Below are positions 8,480 to 17,409 of a stretch of 64,000 bases of DNA, piece by piece. The first letter of the stretch is position 1, and every line of letters starts with the position of its first letter. Below the pieces are notes generated by a model. That model was not told the origin of the DNA and ran no database searches. It worked only from the letters and a program-made list of their open reading frames with translations. Source of the DNA: CAYUMU01 sp964445985 (lineage in GTDB: Bacteria > Planctomycetota > Planctomycetia > Pirellulales > S012-138); assembly GCA_964445985.1 (NCBI GenBank), contig CAYUMU010000027.1:6070-70069 (forward strand). Direction: 5' to 3'. The position numbers and the translations under genes are program-made.

Positions 8480-9370
8480 CTAACGCTCTGGCACCGGAGC
8501 CTTCAAATCGTCTGGCAGATTGATCTTGAAATTGAACTCTTTGTCGCCCTTGATGGGCTCGAGCTCTTCCAGAAAACGTTGCTCCTCGGCCTCGAATGCT
8601 TTCCTCCGATGCTTCATGAATTCATCCGGTAAGAATGCACTGGTGCGTATCTGAATTTTTCCTTGTTGCTTTAGTTTCACCAGGAGGGCATTCACCTCGC
8701 TCTGGACTTTGACGTGTTGCTCTCGATTCTTGGGATCAGTGGTGGAGATGAAGAATCCGAGAACCCGGGGATCATCTGGCCGGTTTAGTTGGGTAAGTTC
8801 CTGCAGTTGTGCCAGTGGAACAATGGCCAGGTTGGGTTCGATATCATTGTTCGTTTTGAAAATGCCGACGACCTTCCAGGTTTCCGTCAAGGATTCGACA
8901 GTATCGTCCACTTGCAGATTTTCTTTCTCAGCAACTTTGCTACCGACCATCATGGCGAACCGATCGGTTCGCTTTAGTTTGCGACCTGCCAGCATTTGGT
9001 AGTGCTCAAACACTGCCGTCTCGGGCACGTACCCGCATAGTGGAAATGCCAGTCCGGTGAACCTAAATTCCACAAGCGAAGGAGTGACGGACTGAACTCC
9101 TTCAATCTTGACCAAGTGGGATTCCAAGCTTTGCGACATGGTCCTGGACCGCATTGCAAATTCGCCCGTTCCTTCAAAAGCAACGATTACATGCGTGCCA
9201 AGTTCGCGGTGCAGGGCGGCGAATTGCGCGTCTTCTTCTTTGGCGTTGGTCTCGACCGCCTGGTCTTCCGCCTGGCAAGCGCTGCCAACCGCAAGCATGG
9301 CGGCCAGAGCCAGATGAAACACCGCGGAGCGGCGGCCGACATCAATTGGCAAGATATCCGGGAGCAACAT
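8480..9370 (-). CDS. Exported protein with MacB-core-like domain, paralog 2
   Basis: A 296-residue relative of the protein at 7347-8075. A hydrophobic N-terminus (FHLALAAMLAVGSACQA, about 18-34) looks like a signal peptide, possibly with a lipobox-like Cys. The core carries GRKLKRTDRFA, WKVVGIFK and DDPRVLGF in the same order as the paralog, then a charged helical tail of about 60 residues missing from the paralog. A MacB/FtsX periplasmic-core fold is the best guess. No ATPase or transmembrane permease domain accompanies it. It is divergent from mnmA, with 273 bp between them. An internal Met at residue 25 is an alternative start but would cut the signal peptide. Confidence 0.7.
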   Translation of the reverse strand: MLLPDILPIDVGRRSAVFHLALAAMLAVGSACQAEDQAVETNAKEEDAQFAALHRELGTHVIVAFEGTGEFAMRSRTMSQSLESHLVKIEGVQSVTPSLVEFRFTGLAFPLCGYVPETAVFEHYQMLAGRKLKRTDRFAMMVGSKVAEKENLQVDDTVESLTETWKVVGIFKTNNDIEPNLAIVPLAQLQELTQLNRPDDPRVLGFFISTTDPKNREQHVKVQSEVNALLVKLKQQGKIQIRTSAFLPDEFMKHRRKAFEAEEQRFLEELEPIKGDKEFNFKINLPDDLKAPVPER

Positions 9371-9415
9371 GCGGGCACTCCTAAGATTGCTGTTTGGGAT
9401 TGCACGAAAAACAAA

Positions 9416-9467
9416 GTCGGCTTTCGCTCCGCGAAAGCAAATCCTTTCGCGGAGCGAAAGGCGACTA
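9416..9467. repeat. REP-like palindromic element, copy 1
   Basis: Two 17-bp arms, CTTTCGCTCCGCGAAAG (9421-9437) and its exact reverse complement (9444-9460), flank a 6-bp loop CAAATC. Each arm is itself nearly palindromic. The flanks GTCGG and GCGACTA complete the unit. The same element in opposite orientation is at 16722-16773 and differs only in the loop. This structure is typical of REP/BIME elements mobilised by a REP-associated tyrosine transposase elsewhere in a genome; no such transposase is in the window. Confidence 0.85.
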
Positions 9468-9643
9468 TGCCCGAAAGCTATTCTTCATGGGTTCCTTAAC
9501 GATGGTCCGAGGGAGAAACTGCAAGGGAAAATCGTTCGCATGGTTAGCCGGTCGCATTTGGAGCCGGGTTGTATAGAATTGTTGAACGGAGGGCGATTTC
9601 CGCCCTTTACAGCCAACTCAACCAACATTCTACAGAAATATTG

Positions 9644-10780
9644 ATGGCACGCGTTGTATTAGCCATGTCGGGCGGTGTCGATAGCAGCGTGGCGGCGGTC
9701 TTGCTGCAGCAAGCAGGCCACGAGGTGATCGGGCTGTTCATGCGGCATGGGCAGGCCATCGAAGAAACCTGCGCCGTGCCCTCGGGTGGCGGAATCTCCG
9801 GCGTGGCCGCCGCCAACCTGCAGTTGCCGATTGTGACCGCGGCCAGTCACAAGCAGGGGTGTTGCACGGCATCCGATGCTCAGGATGCCCGGCGGGTGGC
9901 GGATAAACTCGACATTCCCTTCTACGCGATCAACTTCGAGACCGAGTTCGGCCGGATTATCGACTATTTTGTGGAAGAGTACTCGGCCGGACGCACGCCG
10001 AACCCCTGCGTGGTGTGCAACAACTGGCTCAAGTTCGGCAGCCTGTGCGACTATGCCGACAGCGTGGGGGCCGACTTCATTGCCACGGGGCATTACGCGC
10101 AGCTCACGCCGGTGGATGGTTTACCTGGGCCGGCCTTGCGGCGCGGCGTGGATCCTGGCAAGGATCAGTCGTACGTGCTGTTTGGCATTCGCCGCGAGCT
10201 CTTGCCGCGACTGATGTTTCCGGTGGGAAATTTTGAGAAGCCGGCGATACGGGAGATTGCCCGCACGCTGGGCTTGCGGGTGGCCGACAAGAAAGACAGC
10301 TACGAAATTTGCTTTGTGCCGGGCGGCGATTACGGAGCGTTCTTGCAGACTCGCCTCAACGCCGACGACCGCCAGGGAGAGATTGTGACGACGGGGGGCG
10401 AAGTGCTCGGCCGTCACACCGGGATCGAACACTTTACCATTGGCCAGCGCAAGGGGCTGGGCGTGGCGGTGGGTGAACCTCGCTATGTGGTGCGGTTGGA
10501 GCCGGAGTCGCGGCGGGTGGTGGTCGGCACGCGCGAAGAACTGGCCCGAAGTGCATTCACTGCGGCCCGTTGCAATTGGCTGGTCGATCCGCCGAGCGGT
10601 TCGTTCCGTTGCGACGTCAAAATCCGTTACTTGAGCACGCCGGCGCCGGGCACAGTCACGCCTTTGGAAGATGGCCGGCTGGCGTTTGAACTGGACGAAC
10701 CTCAATATGGCGTGGCGCCGGGCCAGGCGGCCGTTTGTTATGAGGGCGATCGCGTGTTGGGTGGGGGCTGGATTGAATAG
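9644..10780 (+). CDS. mnmA: tRNA-uridine 2-sulfurtransferase
   Basis: It thiolates U34 of tRNA-Lys, -Glu and -Gln in the cytoplasm, receiving sulfur from a relay protein. The ATG at 9644 is chosen because MARVVLAMSGGVDSSVAAVLL is the family start; 25 further upstream codons are open but not conserved. The 378 residues carry the PP-loop SGGVDSS, the catalytic Cys regions NPCVVCNNWLKFG and YEICFVPGGDY, and GKDQSYVLFGI. The C-terminal beta-barrel is present. Its first 58 bp are duplicated at 8389-8446. Confidence 0.96.
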   Translation: MARVVLAMSGGVDSSVAAVLLQQAGHEVIGLFMRHGQAIEETCAVPSGGGISGVAAANLQLPIVTAASHKQGCCTASDAQDARRVADKLDIPFYAINFETEFGRIIDYFVEEYSAGRTPNPCVVCNNWLKFGSLCDYADSVGADFIATGHYAQLTPVDGLPGPALRRGVDPGKDQSYVLFGIRRELLPRLMFPVGNFEKPAIREIARTLGLRVADKKDSYEICFVPGGDYGAFLQTRLNADDRQGEIVTTGGEVLGRHTGIEHFTIGQRKGLGVAVGEPRYVVRLEPESRRVVVGTREELARSAFTAARCNWLVDPPSGSFRCDVKIRYLSTPAPGTVTPLEDGRLAFELDEPQYGVAPGQAAVCYEGDRVLGGGWIE

Positions 10781-11338
10781 GTTCTGGCTAGGCCTGCGCC
10801 TCTCTTGCTGAGCGCGTTGGCCGGCTTGAAGAAGGTGGACGTGAAACGGCAACGGTTGCGAAGGCTTTAACGGCAGCCGGGGCGTGCAGCAGGCGAAATG
10901 GCATCTCACCCGGTCTGCCTGCTGGTGTCGCCAGCACTCGCCATAGGGCCACATTTTTTAGGGAGCAAGCAGCGCATCGCGGTTCCGCCATTGTTTCCTT
11001 GGCCATGGGGGGAGAACGGTGAGCCTAACTTGGCCTGGTGTCCCTGGTTGTTTCCAGGCTGGGGATCCGCACGAGCCCCGGCGGCACTCAACCCAGAGAA
11101 GCTGGTCCAAGCCGCAACGGGTGCTCAGCCCGTTGCCTTGTCACCTGGCCCTCCTACGATTGCCATAGCCCACGACAGGCCAGCTGCCAGGCCTCGCACG
11201 GCACCGATAGCACGGGGAACGCGTGCTTTCCTTTCCTGCGGGCAAAATGGCGGTCACATTCTTGGCAGGACGCCTCCCCCCAATCTCACTTTCTTCGGGC
11301 TGCAAAACGCACCCGCGGCAACTTTGAGGAGGCCAACA
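10781..11338. other. Intergenic region with one small hairpin
   Basis: In these 558 bp no gene was accepted. The plus-strand frame is open from 10898 but its translation before 11339 is low-complexity and unlike a protein N-terminus. A hairpin with an 8-bp stem GCAACGGG/CCCGTTGC and 7-nt loop is at 11114-11136; it has no following T-run, so it is not called a terminator. Confidence 0.5.
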
Positions 11339-12448
11339 ATGGAGCGGCTGACCGAGAAAACGCCTGGATTCTGCTTACACCGCGCGGCATGGCTGCCGCA
11401 TTTTGCTTGGGCCAGCTGCCTGGCAGTCTTTGGGATGTGCGCGAGCGACAACGCCAGGGCCGATGCCCCGCACGTGCGGTTCGATGTGAGCTACGTGGTT
11501 GCTTGCCGCGACGTAACGCCGCCCGAGTTTGCGGCGATGAATCCCGGCGAGCGGTTGGTGGAAGCGGCCTTCCATATTTCGTCGCTGCTCAATCGGGGCA
11601 GCGAAGGGGATCTTTCGCAGCTGTTCTTTCAGATTGAAAGTCCTGAAAAGACGGTACGGGTGGTCGACCACTTGCCTCGCACCGAGTTGTTCACGCCTTA
11701 CGCCGGTACGATCGCGGTGGAAAAGCGGACCGAAAGCGGCGCCTCGATTGGATTGTCGGCCAGGCCCAACCTGGAGGTCGTTTCACTCGACGCCAGCGCC
11801 CAGGCCAGCACCAAGCGGGGTTCGAATATTCGCTACGAAATGCTGCCGCCGCAAGAGTTGCTCGCTGCCAGCGGAACCGTGGATCGCGAACGGGGCGTGT
11901 ACTTCAAGCTCAAGCCTTCTTCGCAAACCTCTCTGGAAGGCTCGCGGCAATTCATTGTGCTGTTTCGCGTGCCGGCCGTTTGGCGTGGGGACGTAGTGCA
12001 CGTGCACTGCCGCGCCGAAGGCATCCGCCGCGGGTTGTGGCGGTCGCTCGATACCCGCGAATCGTGCGGCGGCGGTTCCTTTCTGGTAACGCTATACACC
12101 GAAGGGGACGAAGCGGCCCGACGCACCGTGGCCAACCTGGTGCGTTGCGAAGAGCGGCTGCGCGAGCAATTGGTCGAGCACCGCGCCGAAGTGATTCGCG
12201 GCATGCAAGACAGCCGAGTGCCGGGCTACGCCACGCTGCGAAACCTGATGGAAGCCGACCAACCCCGCGACCTGTTCACCTGGGTGGTTTCGGACGAGCG
12301 GAGCGTGAACGAACTGAGCCGATTGCCCGAACCGGTGGGGAAAACGCTGCGCGAGTTGCGGTACGCGGTGCGCTGGGTGCGAGAGCTGAATGGCAGCCTG
12401 GCGGCGATGCCTGCCCCGGGCGCTCCGGAATATAGTTTGAACCGATAG
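11339..12448 (+). CDS. Exported protein of unknown function
   Basis: The start is placed at ATG 11339 because a strong GAGGAGG lies just upstream and the N-terminus then forms a signal peptide with an extended n-region and hydrophobic core (WLPHFAWASCLAVFGMCA) ending in ARADAP. The mature part, about 325 residues, begins with VRFDVSYVVACRDVTPPEF and includes the block GERLVEAAFHISSLLNRG. The C-terminal third is charged and helical. I do not recognise a known catalytic motif. It is probably a lineage-specific periplasmic protein. It stands alone on the plus strand, 270 bp before a BON-domain gene. Confidence 0.72.
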   Translation: MERLTEKTPGFCLHRAAWLPHFAWASCLAVFGMCASDNARADAPHVRFDVSYVVACRDVTPPEFAAMNPGERLVEAAFHISSLLNRGSEGDLSQLFFQIESPEKTVRVVDHLPRTELFTPYAGTIAVEKRTESGASIGLSARPNLEVVSLDASAQASTKRGSNIRYEMLPPQELLAASGTVDRERGVYFKLKPSSQTSLEGSRQFIVLFRVPAVWRGDVVHVHCRAEGIRRGLWRSLDTRESCGGGSFLVTLYTEGDEAARRTVANLVRCEERLREQLVEHRAEVIRGMQDSRVPGYATLRNLMEADQPRDLFTWVVSDERSVNELSRLPEPVGKTLRELRYAVRWVRELNGSLAAMPAPGAPEYSLNR

Positions 12449-12717
12449 CGCGACAGCGGTTGGCGATCATCCACGCGGGTGGTACGCACGGGGTGCGATC
12501 CCATTACGGGGTGGAATCGTCGCCCATGCGAGCGATGAGCAGTCCCCAGTCGGAGGCGTCCTTCGCAACCAACGGGCGCGGCAGGACCGCACACGATGTG
12601 CGTTTTCGCTCATGCCTTGTTTGCCGGGCCGCTCAAGAATATCGGCTTTTCGCCGCATTCGATGGTGATGCGTCGCGGCACGGATTGTGCAAACAGGGGT
12701 GGCGGAGGACCAACACC

Positions 12718-12993
12718 ATGAAACGCACCATCACCGGAATTCCCGCGACGAATGAGAACCCCCTGGCTAAGAGGGTGGAGCTCTCGCTATCGGGGCGCCA
12801 CGGCGGACTTGGCCGAGTTCAGATTCGGACGGAGGGAAACGCCGTACATCTTTCGGGAGAACTGGATTCGTTCTATCTTCGCCAACTGGCGATCTCCGTC
12901 GCACAGCATGTTGCGGGTGTCGGCCAGGTTGTTGATCGACTGACGGTAAGTGAGTCAGGGCAAGAGAATGTGGACGGCCAGCAGAGGCGATGA
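12718..12993 (+). CDS. Small BON-domain protein
   Basis: A 91-residue protein starting at MKRTITGIPATNENP, preceded by GGCGGAGGA. The open frame extends upstream to 12460 but that part is not conserved-looking. Residues about 22-80 fit a single BON domain: an amphipathic strand-helix unit with GGLGRVQIRTEGNAVHLSGEL followed by a helix (LRQLAISVAQHVAGV) and the final strand VVDRLTV. BON domains usually bind membranes or polymers. There is no signal peptide in this reading, so it may act in the cytoplasm. The role is unknown. Confidence 0.65.
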   Translation: MKRTITGIPATNENPLAKRVELSLSGRHGGLGRVQIRTEGNAVHLSGELDSFYLRQLAISVAQHVAGVGQVVDRLTVSESGQENVDGQQRR

Positions 12994-13034
12994 ACCGCTG
13001 CCCTCCCCGGCCCCGCGCCCGCGAATCGCTCGGG

Positions 13035-14237
13035 TTACTCTTTATGGGATGGTTTCAGCCAGTACTCCAAAAAGGCCAATTCTCGGTCCAATGCCTCGGC
13101 CGTGGGCACATGCGTGGCGCGGGACGTCAGGGCCACGCGGTTCTCGTAACCCAACAGGCGATTGACGGCCACCAGGTGATTGAGGGCCTTCCAGTTCCGC
13201 GGCGGGTCTTCCGTTCCGCCCGAAACCAGCACCGGGCGGGGGGCCATCAGCGCGTGAAGGCCGATCAAGTCCTCGCCCTGGGCGACCATTTGGCGATACA
13301 AGCCCGTGCGGGGGTTTTCTGCCGACGGCACGCCCGGCTTGCGTTTCGTTTGGGGATCGTAGCCCAAGTACCACGGTTCCCAGTAGTTTACATTGGAGTT
13401 GGACTCATTGAACACAATGCCGGGATCGGACCACACGGCACAGGCGAATGGCCGGTGGAGACACGACGCAAACATGCTCCATTTGCCCCCATAGGAAAGC
13501 CCAATGATGCCGATCCGCTGGGGATCGACGTTTGGGAGTTGGGCCAGCGCCGTGTGGCAATTCGCCGCCACGTAGGCCAGCAGCGTGAGTGGTTGGCGCC
13601 GCAGTTCTTCGCCCGCTTCGGTGAGCAGTTGCCGCGTATCGAGGCCGATTTTTTCCACCGAGCCGGGCGTGCCGATCGACAGGGTAACAAAGCCCCGGCG
13701 GACCAACTGCAGGCCGTAATCGTGCGTACCGTGCCCCTTGGCCCCGCGGCCAATGCTTGTGAGGGGTTCGTAGAAGGGAACGAGCACGGCAGGGAATGGC
13801 CCGGGACCGGGAGGCGTTAGCAGGTAGCCATCTGCCATTTGGCCCTGCGGCGAGATTTGCACGTGCACGTGCTCTTCGGTATAGCCATCGCGGGCGACGG
13901 TCTCCAAAACCTTGACCTGCGGGCGTTCCACCAAGGGCGGCCAGGCTCCTAACCGCTGCTCCCAGAGGGCGCGAATTTCAGCCCGCCGCGCGTTCCAATC
14001 TTCGGGGGTTTCCACCTTCCGGCCGTCGGCAAATTTCAGCGGGGTATCATAGTCGCCAAAGTCGTCGGCGAACTCGGCCGGTGGCTGGTAGAACGGAGCG
14101 AGTTGCCGTTCCAACTCTGGGTGGCGAGTGACGGTCGCTTCTTGGGCCGCCGCGGGCAAGGTTGTCCCAGCGATCGACCCCAGGAGCAGGAACACAAGCT
14201 TTCGCGATTCAAATTTCGCGCTGGCGAACAGGCGCAT
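13035..14237 (-). CDS. Secreted alpha/beta hydrolase (esterase-like)
   Basis: A 400-residue secreted hydrolase. The N-terminus has basic residues, a hydrophobic core (KLVFLLLGSIAGTTLPAAA) and an AQ-type cleavage region near residue 31. The nucleophile elbow GLSYGG places Ser248, and GTED at 341-344 and the late His376 in RATHVPT are candidates for the acid and base. The strand PFPAVLVPFY and the region HDYGLQLVRRGFVTLSIGTPGS are typical of acetyl-xylan-esterase/dienelactone-hydrolase-like proteins common in planctomycetes. The substrate is probably an ester on polysaccharide, by inference only. It lies 37 bp upstream-to-end from the next minus-strand gene and may share its transcript. Confidence 0.8.
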   Translation of the reverse strand: MRLFASAKFESRKLVFLLLGSIAGTTLPAAAQEATVTRHPELERQLAPFYQPPAEFADDFGDYDTPLKFADGRKVETPEDWNARRAEIRALWEQRLGAWPPLVERPQVKVLETVARDGYTEEHVHVQISPQGQMADGYLLTPPGPGPFPAVLVPFYEPLTSIGRGAKGHGTHDYGLQLVRRGFVTLSIGTPGSVEKIGLDTRQLLTEAGEELRRQPLTLLAYVAANCHTALAQLPNVDPQRIGIIGLSYGGKWSMFASCLHRPFACAVWSDPGIVFNESNSNVNYWEPWYLGYDPQTKRKPGVPSAENPRTGLYRQMVAQGEDLIGLHALMAPRPVLVSGGTEDPPRNWKALNHLVAVNRLLGYENRVALTSRATHVPTAEALDRELAFLEYWLKPSHKE

Positions 14238-14274
14238 GGCGCCAACCTTTCTGGAAAAAGGAGTGCTAGGTGAT

Positions 14275-14955
14275 CTACGTGATGGCGTGCCACAAAGCTT
14301 CCAGGCCCGCCAGGTATCGCAAGAACATCGTCACCGCCAGGTAGAAGCAATAGTGGAACACCGCGCTGCCGTAGGGCAGATCAAAGCACGAGAGGGCGAC
14401 GAGCCCTCCGAAGATCAAGAACGGCGGCGCGAGATACAGCCAGGCGTAGGCGTCTTTGAGCAGATCGCTGGGGACGAACGAGAACCCGATCCACATGGCC
14501 ACATAGGCCAGGCCGCAGATGCTGCCGCGGATCCAGAGCGTTCGCCCATCGTAGGGCTTGAGCGAATCGGGGTCGCGCAGGAATAAGTAGCCGAGCACGG
14601 CCAGCGGCGGGGAGATAAGGGTCAGTCCCACGACCAGCAACCAGGGACTACTTGCGAAGACACCACCCCGGCCCAGCATCCACGTGGCCACAATCACCAG
14701 CAGCGACACGCCTGCGCCAATCGCCAGGGCAATCGTGCCCCACTTGTTTTCGACCCGAGCCAAGGGCTTGGCGGCGGGGCGACCTTTGGAGTCTTTTCCG
14801 CCAGCGGCTTCGGGGGCATGTACCTTAACTTCGGCAGCCAACTCGGGCACTTGAATTTTGGCGCCGCACTTGGGGCAGGGACCCGTCTTGCCTGCAAATT
14901 TGTCGCTGACCCGAAACGCAGCTTTGCAACCGGAACAGATAACCGGAATCGACAT
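14275..14955 (-). CDS. Zinc-ribbon membrane protein
   Basis: 226 residues starting at MSIPVICSGCKAAFRV. Eleven more codons are open upstream but the family-like zinc ribbon begins at this Met. The N-terminal ribbon has CSGC...CPKC spacing (about residues 8-31) and resembles the MJ0042-type ribbon frequent in planctomycete membrane proteins. A Lys/Ala/Pro linker (about 38-70) leads to five or six hydrophobic segments (TIALAIGAGVSLLVIVA, LLVVGLTLISPPLAVLGYLF, and others). It is probably an inner-membrane protein with a cytoplasmic metal-binding head. The role is unknown. Confidence 0.75.
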   Translation of the reverse strand: MSIPVICSGCKAAFRVSDKFAGKTGPCPKCGAKIQVPELAAEVKVHAPEAAGGKDSKGRPAAKPLARVENKWGTIALAIGAGVSLLVIVATWMLGRGGVFASSPWLLVVGLTLISPPLAVLGYLFLRDPDSLKPYDGRTLWIRGSICGLAYVAMWIGFSFVPSDLLKDAYAWLYLAPPFLIFGGLVALSCFDLPYGSAVFHYCFYLAVTMFLRYLAGLEALWHAIT

Positions 14956-15478
14956 GCAGACTCTCAAGTGCTGGCGAACAAAGCCCAAGCTCTGTTCTGG
15001 CGGGGAATTCCGGAAGACAAGCTAGCTACTCGCGCGCCGCCAGTTGCGGCTCAACATCTAAAATAACTTTCGCCCGACGGCGCTCACCAGTGGCCCCGCG
15101 GGATGGGAGCGGTCAGCAGCAAAAGAAGGTGTAGTTTCAACGGCTCGACGGCTCTCGTCAAGCAGCGACCGCAGGGTAAATGAGGACGATGCGAGCCCCT
15201 CCATCGCAGCAAGGTCACCTCCCTGTCCTCCGGTGCCCCCGGGCGGCCCGAAAGATAAAGCCGAGCGTAAAAATGGCGATCTCAGCGGAAAACCAGTCGA
15301 AATTGCTAGACACTTGCACACTGGAACCGGAAAGTTGGGCCAGATTGCCTGGACGGAACCGCCGGAATTGTCGATACACCCTCTGGCAGTTTGTCCGGAA
15401 ATGTGAATGTTTATGGTTTAGGCAAAACGTAGCGGTTAGATTGCCTAGTTTAACCTGGAACAGGGAGTGCGGGTTCTT
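14956..15478. other. Intergenic region between divergent genes
   Basis: These 523 bp separate the leftward zinc-ribbon gene and the rightward dehydratase. They must contain the promoter of the lipid cluster. No tRNA, riboswitch, terminator or convincing small gene was seen; the short frames here have no recognisable sequence. Confidence 0.45.
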
Positions 15479-15961
15479 ATGCGGTTTTCGCTGATTGATC
15501 GCATCACGGACCTCCAGCCAGGCCAGTCGATCACCGCCTGCAAGTGCTTGTCGCTGGCCGAGGAATATCTGGCGGACCACTTCCCCAATGCGCCGGTGAT
15601 GCCGGGCGTATTGATGCTGGAAGCTTTGATCCAAACCAGTGCCTGGTTGGTGCGAGTGACGGACGATTTCGAGCACAGTTTGGTCCTGTTGCAGCAAGCA
15701 AATTCGGTGAAATACGCCAATTTTGTCGAGCCTGGCCAAACGCTGCAAATTACGGCGACTTGGATGGCCCGCGAGGGCGCCACCACCAAGTTGAAGGCGC
15801 AAGGCACGGTGGACGGCAAGGTGGCCGTTTCTGGCCGATTGATCTTGCACGCTTCGAACCTGGCGGAGAACAATCCGTCTCAGGCGAGCCAAGATGCCTT
15901 TGCCAAACAAATGCTGCGACAATGGTACGGAATTCTGCGGAAAGGGAGCGAATCGGCATGA
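15479..15961 (+). CDS. 3-hydroxyacyl-ACP dehydratase-like protein (FabZ/FabA type), copy 1
   Basis: A single hotdog domain of 160 residues expected to dehydrate 3-hydroxyacyl-ACP. The active-site helix reads DHFPNAPVMPGVLMLEALIQ, with the catalytic His and Glu in the standard FabZ positions. The ATG at 15479 is preceded by CAGGGAG; an in-frame GTG lies four codons upstream. It is the first gene of a four-gene lipid set (dehydratase, ACP, dehydratase, ketosynthase). The presence of two dehydratases suggests a dedicated pathway besides housekeeping fatty-acid synthesis, or a split role; this is inference. Confidence 0.88.
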   Translation: MRFSLIDRITDLQPGQSITACKCLSLAEEYLADHFPNAPVMPGVLMLEALIQTSAWLVRVTDDFEHSLVLLQQANSVKYANFVEPGQTLQITATWMAREGATTKLKAQGTVDGKVAVSGRLILHASNLAENNPSQASQDAFAKQMLRQWYGILRKGSESA

Positions 15962-16228
15962 ATGGGCCGAGGGCAAAGCGTATCCCCTCGGCAATTTAAG
16001 ATGGAGAGTTCCCAGCCGCCTGGTCGATTTGCCAACGCGTTGTCGTCTGGGCAGGGGACCAACTTTCCGGCTTCCTCACCCCGAACAACCCACGAAATGC
16101 CTGGCCGACCTTAGCGGCGCCACTCAAGTTGCCACGCCTGTTTACCGTGCACGCGCCGGGCAGTCATGGCCGCCAATAACGAATCCACGATTTTAATTCT
16201 CTACGTTTTTCCGGGAGCTTACCCCCCA

Positions 16229-16615
16229 ATGAACAATGACGAAATCTTCTCGAAAGTTCAAGAAATTCTGGTCGATGCCTTGAGCGTGGATGACGACGAA
16301 GTAACACCCGAAGCCACGCTGACGGGCGACCTTGGGGCCGAATCGATCGACTTTTTGGATATCGTGTTCCGTCTCGAAAAGACGTTCGATATCAAGATCC
16401 CGCGCGGCGAGTTGTTCCCGGAAAACCTGCTCACCGATGCCGAATACGTGCAAGACGGCAAGCTGACCCCCAAGGGGTTGGAAGAACTGCATAAGCGGAT
16501 GCCGTTTGCCAACCTCACGGAGTTCGAGAAGAATCCGCTGGTGAAAGAGTTCTCCAAACTATTCACGGTGGAAACCATCGTGAAATACGTGGCTTCCAAG
16601 CTGAAAAACAAGTAG
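16229..16615 (+). CDS. Acyl carrier protein, unusually long
   Basis: 128 residues starting at MNNDEIFSKVQEILVDALSV. The phosphopantetheine site is the Ser in GDLGAESIDFLDIVF (DSL replaced by ESI). Ordinary ACPs have 75-85 residues; here an insertion and C-terminal extension (LTPKGLEELHKRM... to VKYVASKLKNK) follow helix II. The recognition Asp before Ser is Glu. An upstream extension of the frame to 16166 is not ACP-like. It sits between two dehydratase genes and probably carries the intermediates they act on. Long ACPs of this kind occur in planctomycete lipid clusters. Confidence 0.88.
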   Translation: MNNDEIFSKVQEILVDALSVDDDEVTPEATLTGDLGAESIDFLDIVFRLEKTFDIKIPRGELFPENLLTDAEYVQDGKLTPKGLEELHKRMPFANLTEFEKNPLVKEFSKLFTVETIVKYVASKLKNK

Positions 16616-16721
16616 TCGGCTGACCCTGGCTCATCTGTTCAAGGCGACAGACGGAGCCAAGGCGCGCGGCCGTTGTGGGAGCAGAACTCCCCGCGGGGCG
16701 GGGGAGCAATGCCCACCACCC

Positions 16722-16773
16722 TAGTCGCCTTTCGCTCCGCGAAAGGACATGCTTTCGCGGAGCGAAAGCCGAC
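16722..16773. repeat. REP-like palindromic element, copy 2
   Basis: Arms CTTTCGCTCCGCGAAAG (16729-16745) and its reverse complement (16752-16768) flank the loop GACATG. Over its full length it is the reverse complement of the element at 9416-9467 apart from two loop positions. It lies between the ACP and the second dehydratase. Confidence 0.85.
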
Positions 16774-16792
16774 ATGATTTGTCGCGCGGTCC

Positions 16793-16844
16793 TTATTCAG
16801 GAGCGCGCGAGCACAGAGTTATTCAGGGGTGCGCGAGCACAGGG
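16793..16844. repeat. Tandem 26-bp duplication
   Basis: Two adjacent 26-bp units, 16793-16818 and 16819-16844, both start TTATTCAGG and contain GCGCGAGCACAG. Three positions differ by eye. They lie directly before the ATG of the second dehydratase at 16855 and so form its leader, with GGGTGAAA in the second unit's end region close to the start codon. Confidence 0.75.
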
Positions 16845-16854
16845 TGAAACTGCA

Positions 16855-17409
16855 ATGCGGTGGTACTGGATCGACCGATTCTTGGAATTTGAGAGCGGCC
16901 GCGGCGCCAAGAGTGTCAAGAACGTCTCTTTGGCCGAGGATCACCTGCACGATCACTTCCCCGGCTATCCGGTGATGCCCAACTCGCTCATCGTGGAAGG
17001 CTTCGCTCAGGCGGGGGGGATTTTGGTGGCCGAGGCCCAGGGCTTGGCCAGCAACATGATCCTGGCCAAGGTCAATAAAGCCATCTTCCATTTCCCCGCC
17101 CGGCCGGGCGACACCCTGGTCTACACGTCGGTTCTGGAATACCTTAAAGAAGACGGGGCGCAAGTGGCCGGCCAGGCCCACGTGAACGGCGTGCTACAAG
17201 CCGAAGTTGATGTGTTCTTTGCCAACGCCCTGGAAACGGGCCGCGGACGTCGGCTGTTTGGCCCCGTGGAGCTGCTGGTGATGATGAACCTGCTGGGCGC
17301 CTACCAGGTGGGCCGCAATGCCGATGGCAGCAAACTGCTGCCACCCCCCGGGTTCGAAGATCCGGCCGCGGCGTTCTTCCGACAGGTAAATAACCAGGGC
17401 TCGAGTTGA
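16855..17409 (+). CDS. 3-hydroxyacyl-ACP dehydratase-like protein (FabZ/FabA type), copy 2
   Basis: 184 residues from MRWYWIDRFLEFESG; the longer open frame back to 16675 runs through the REP-like element and is rejected. The hotdog active-site helix is DHFPGYPVMPNSLIVEGFAQ: the His and Glu are kept, but the usual PGVL is PNSL, so substrate shape may differ from normal FabZ. A C-terminal extension (about 140-184) is absent from copy 1. It lies between the ACP and the ketosynthase genes and likely acts on the same carrier. Confidence 0.87.
   Translation: MRWYWIDRFLEFESGRGAKSVKNVSLAEDHLHDHFPGYPVMPNSLIVEGFAQAGGILVAEAQGLASNMILAKVNKAIFHFPARPGDTLVYTSVLEYLKEDGAQVAGQAHVNGVLQAEVDVFFANALETGRGRRLFGPVELLVMMNLLGAYQVGRNADGSKLLPPPGFEDPAAAFFRQVNNQGSS

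Noticed and set aside
10898..11338. Extension of the exported-protein gene to an upstream ATG
   Set aside because: The translated part is low-complexity, and the ATG at 11339 has a strong ribosome-binding site and a signal peptide.
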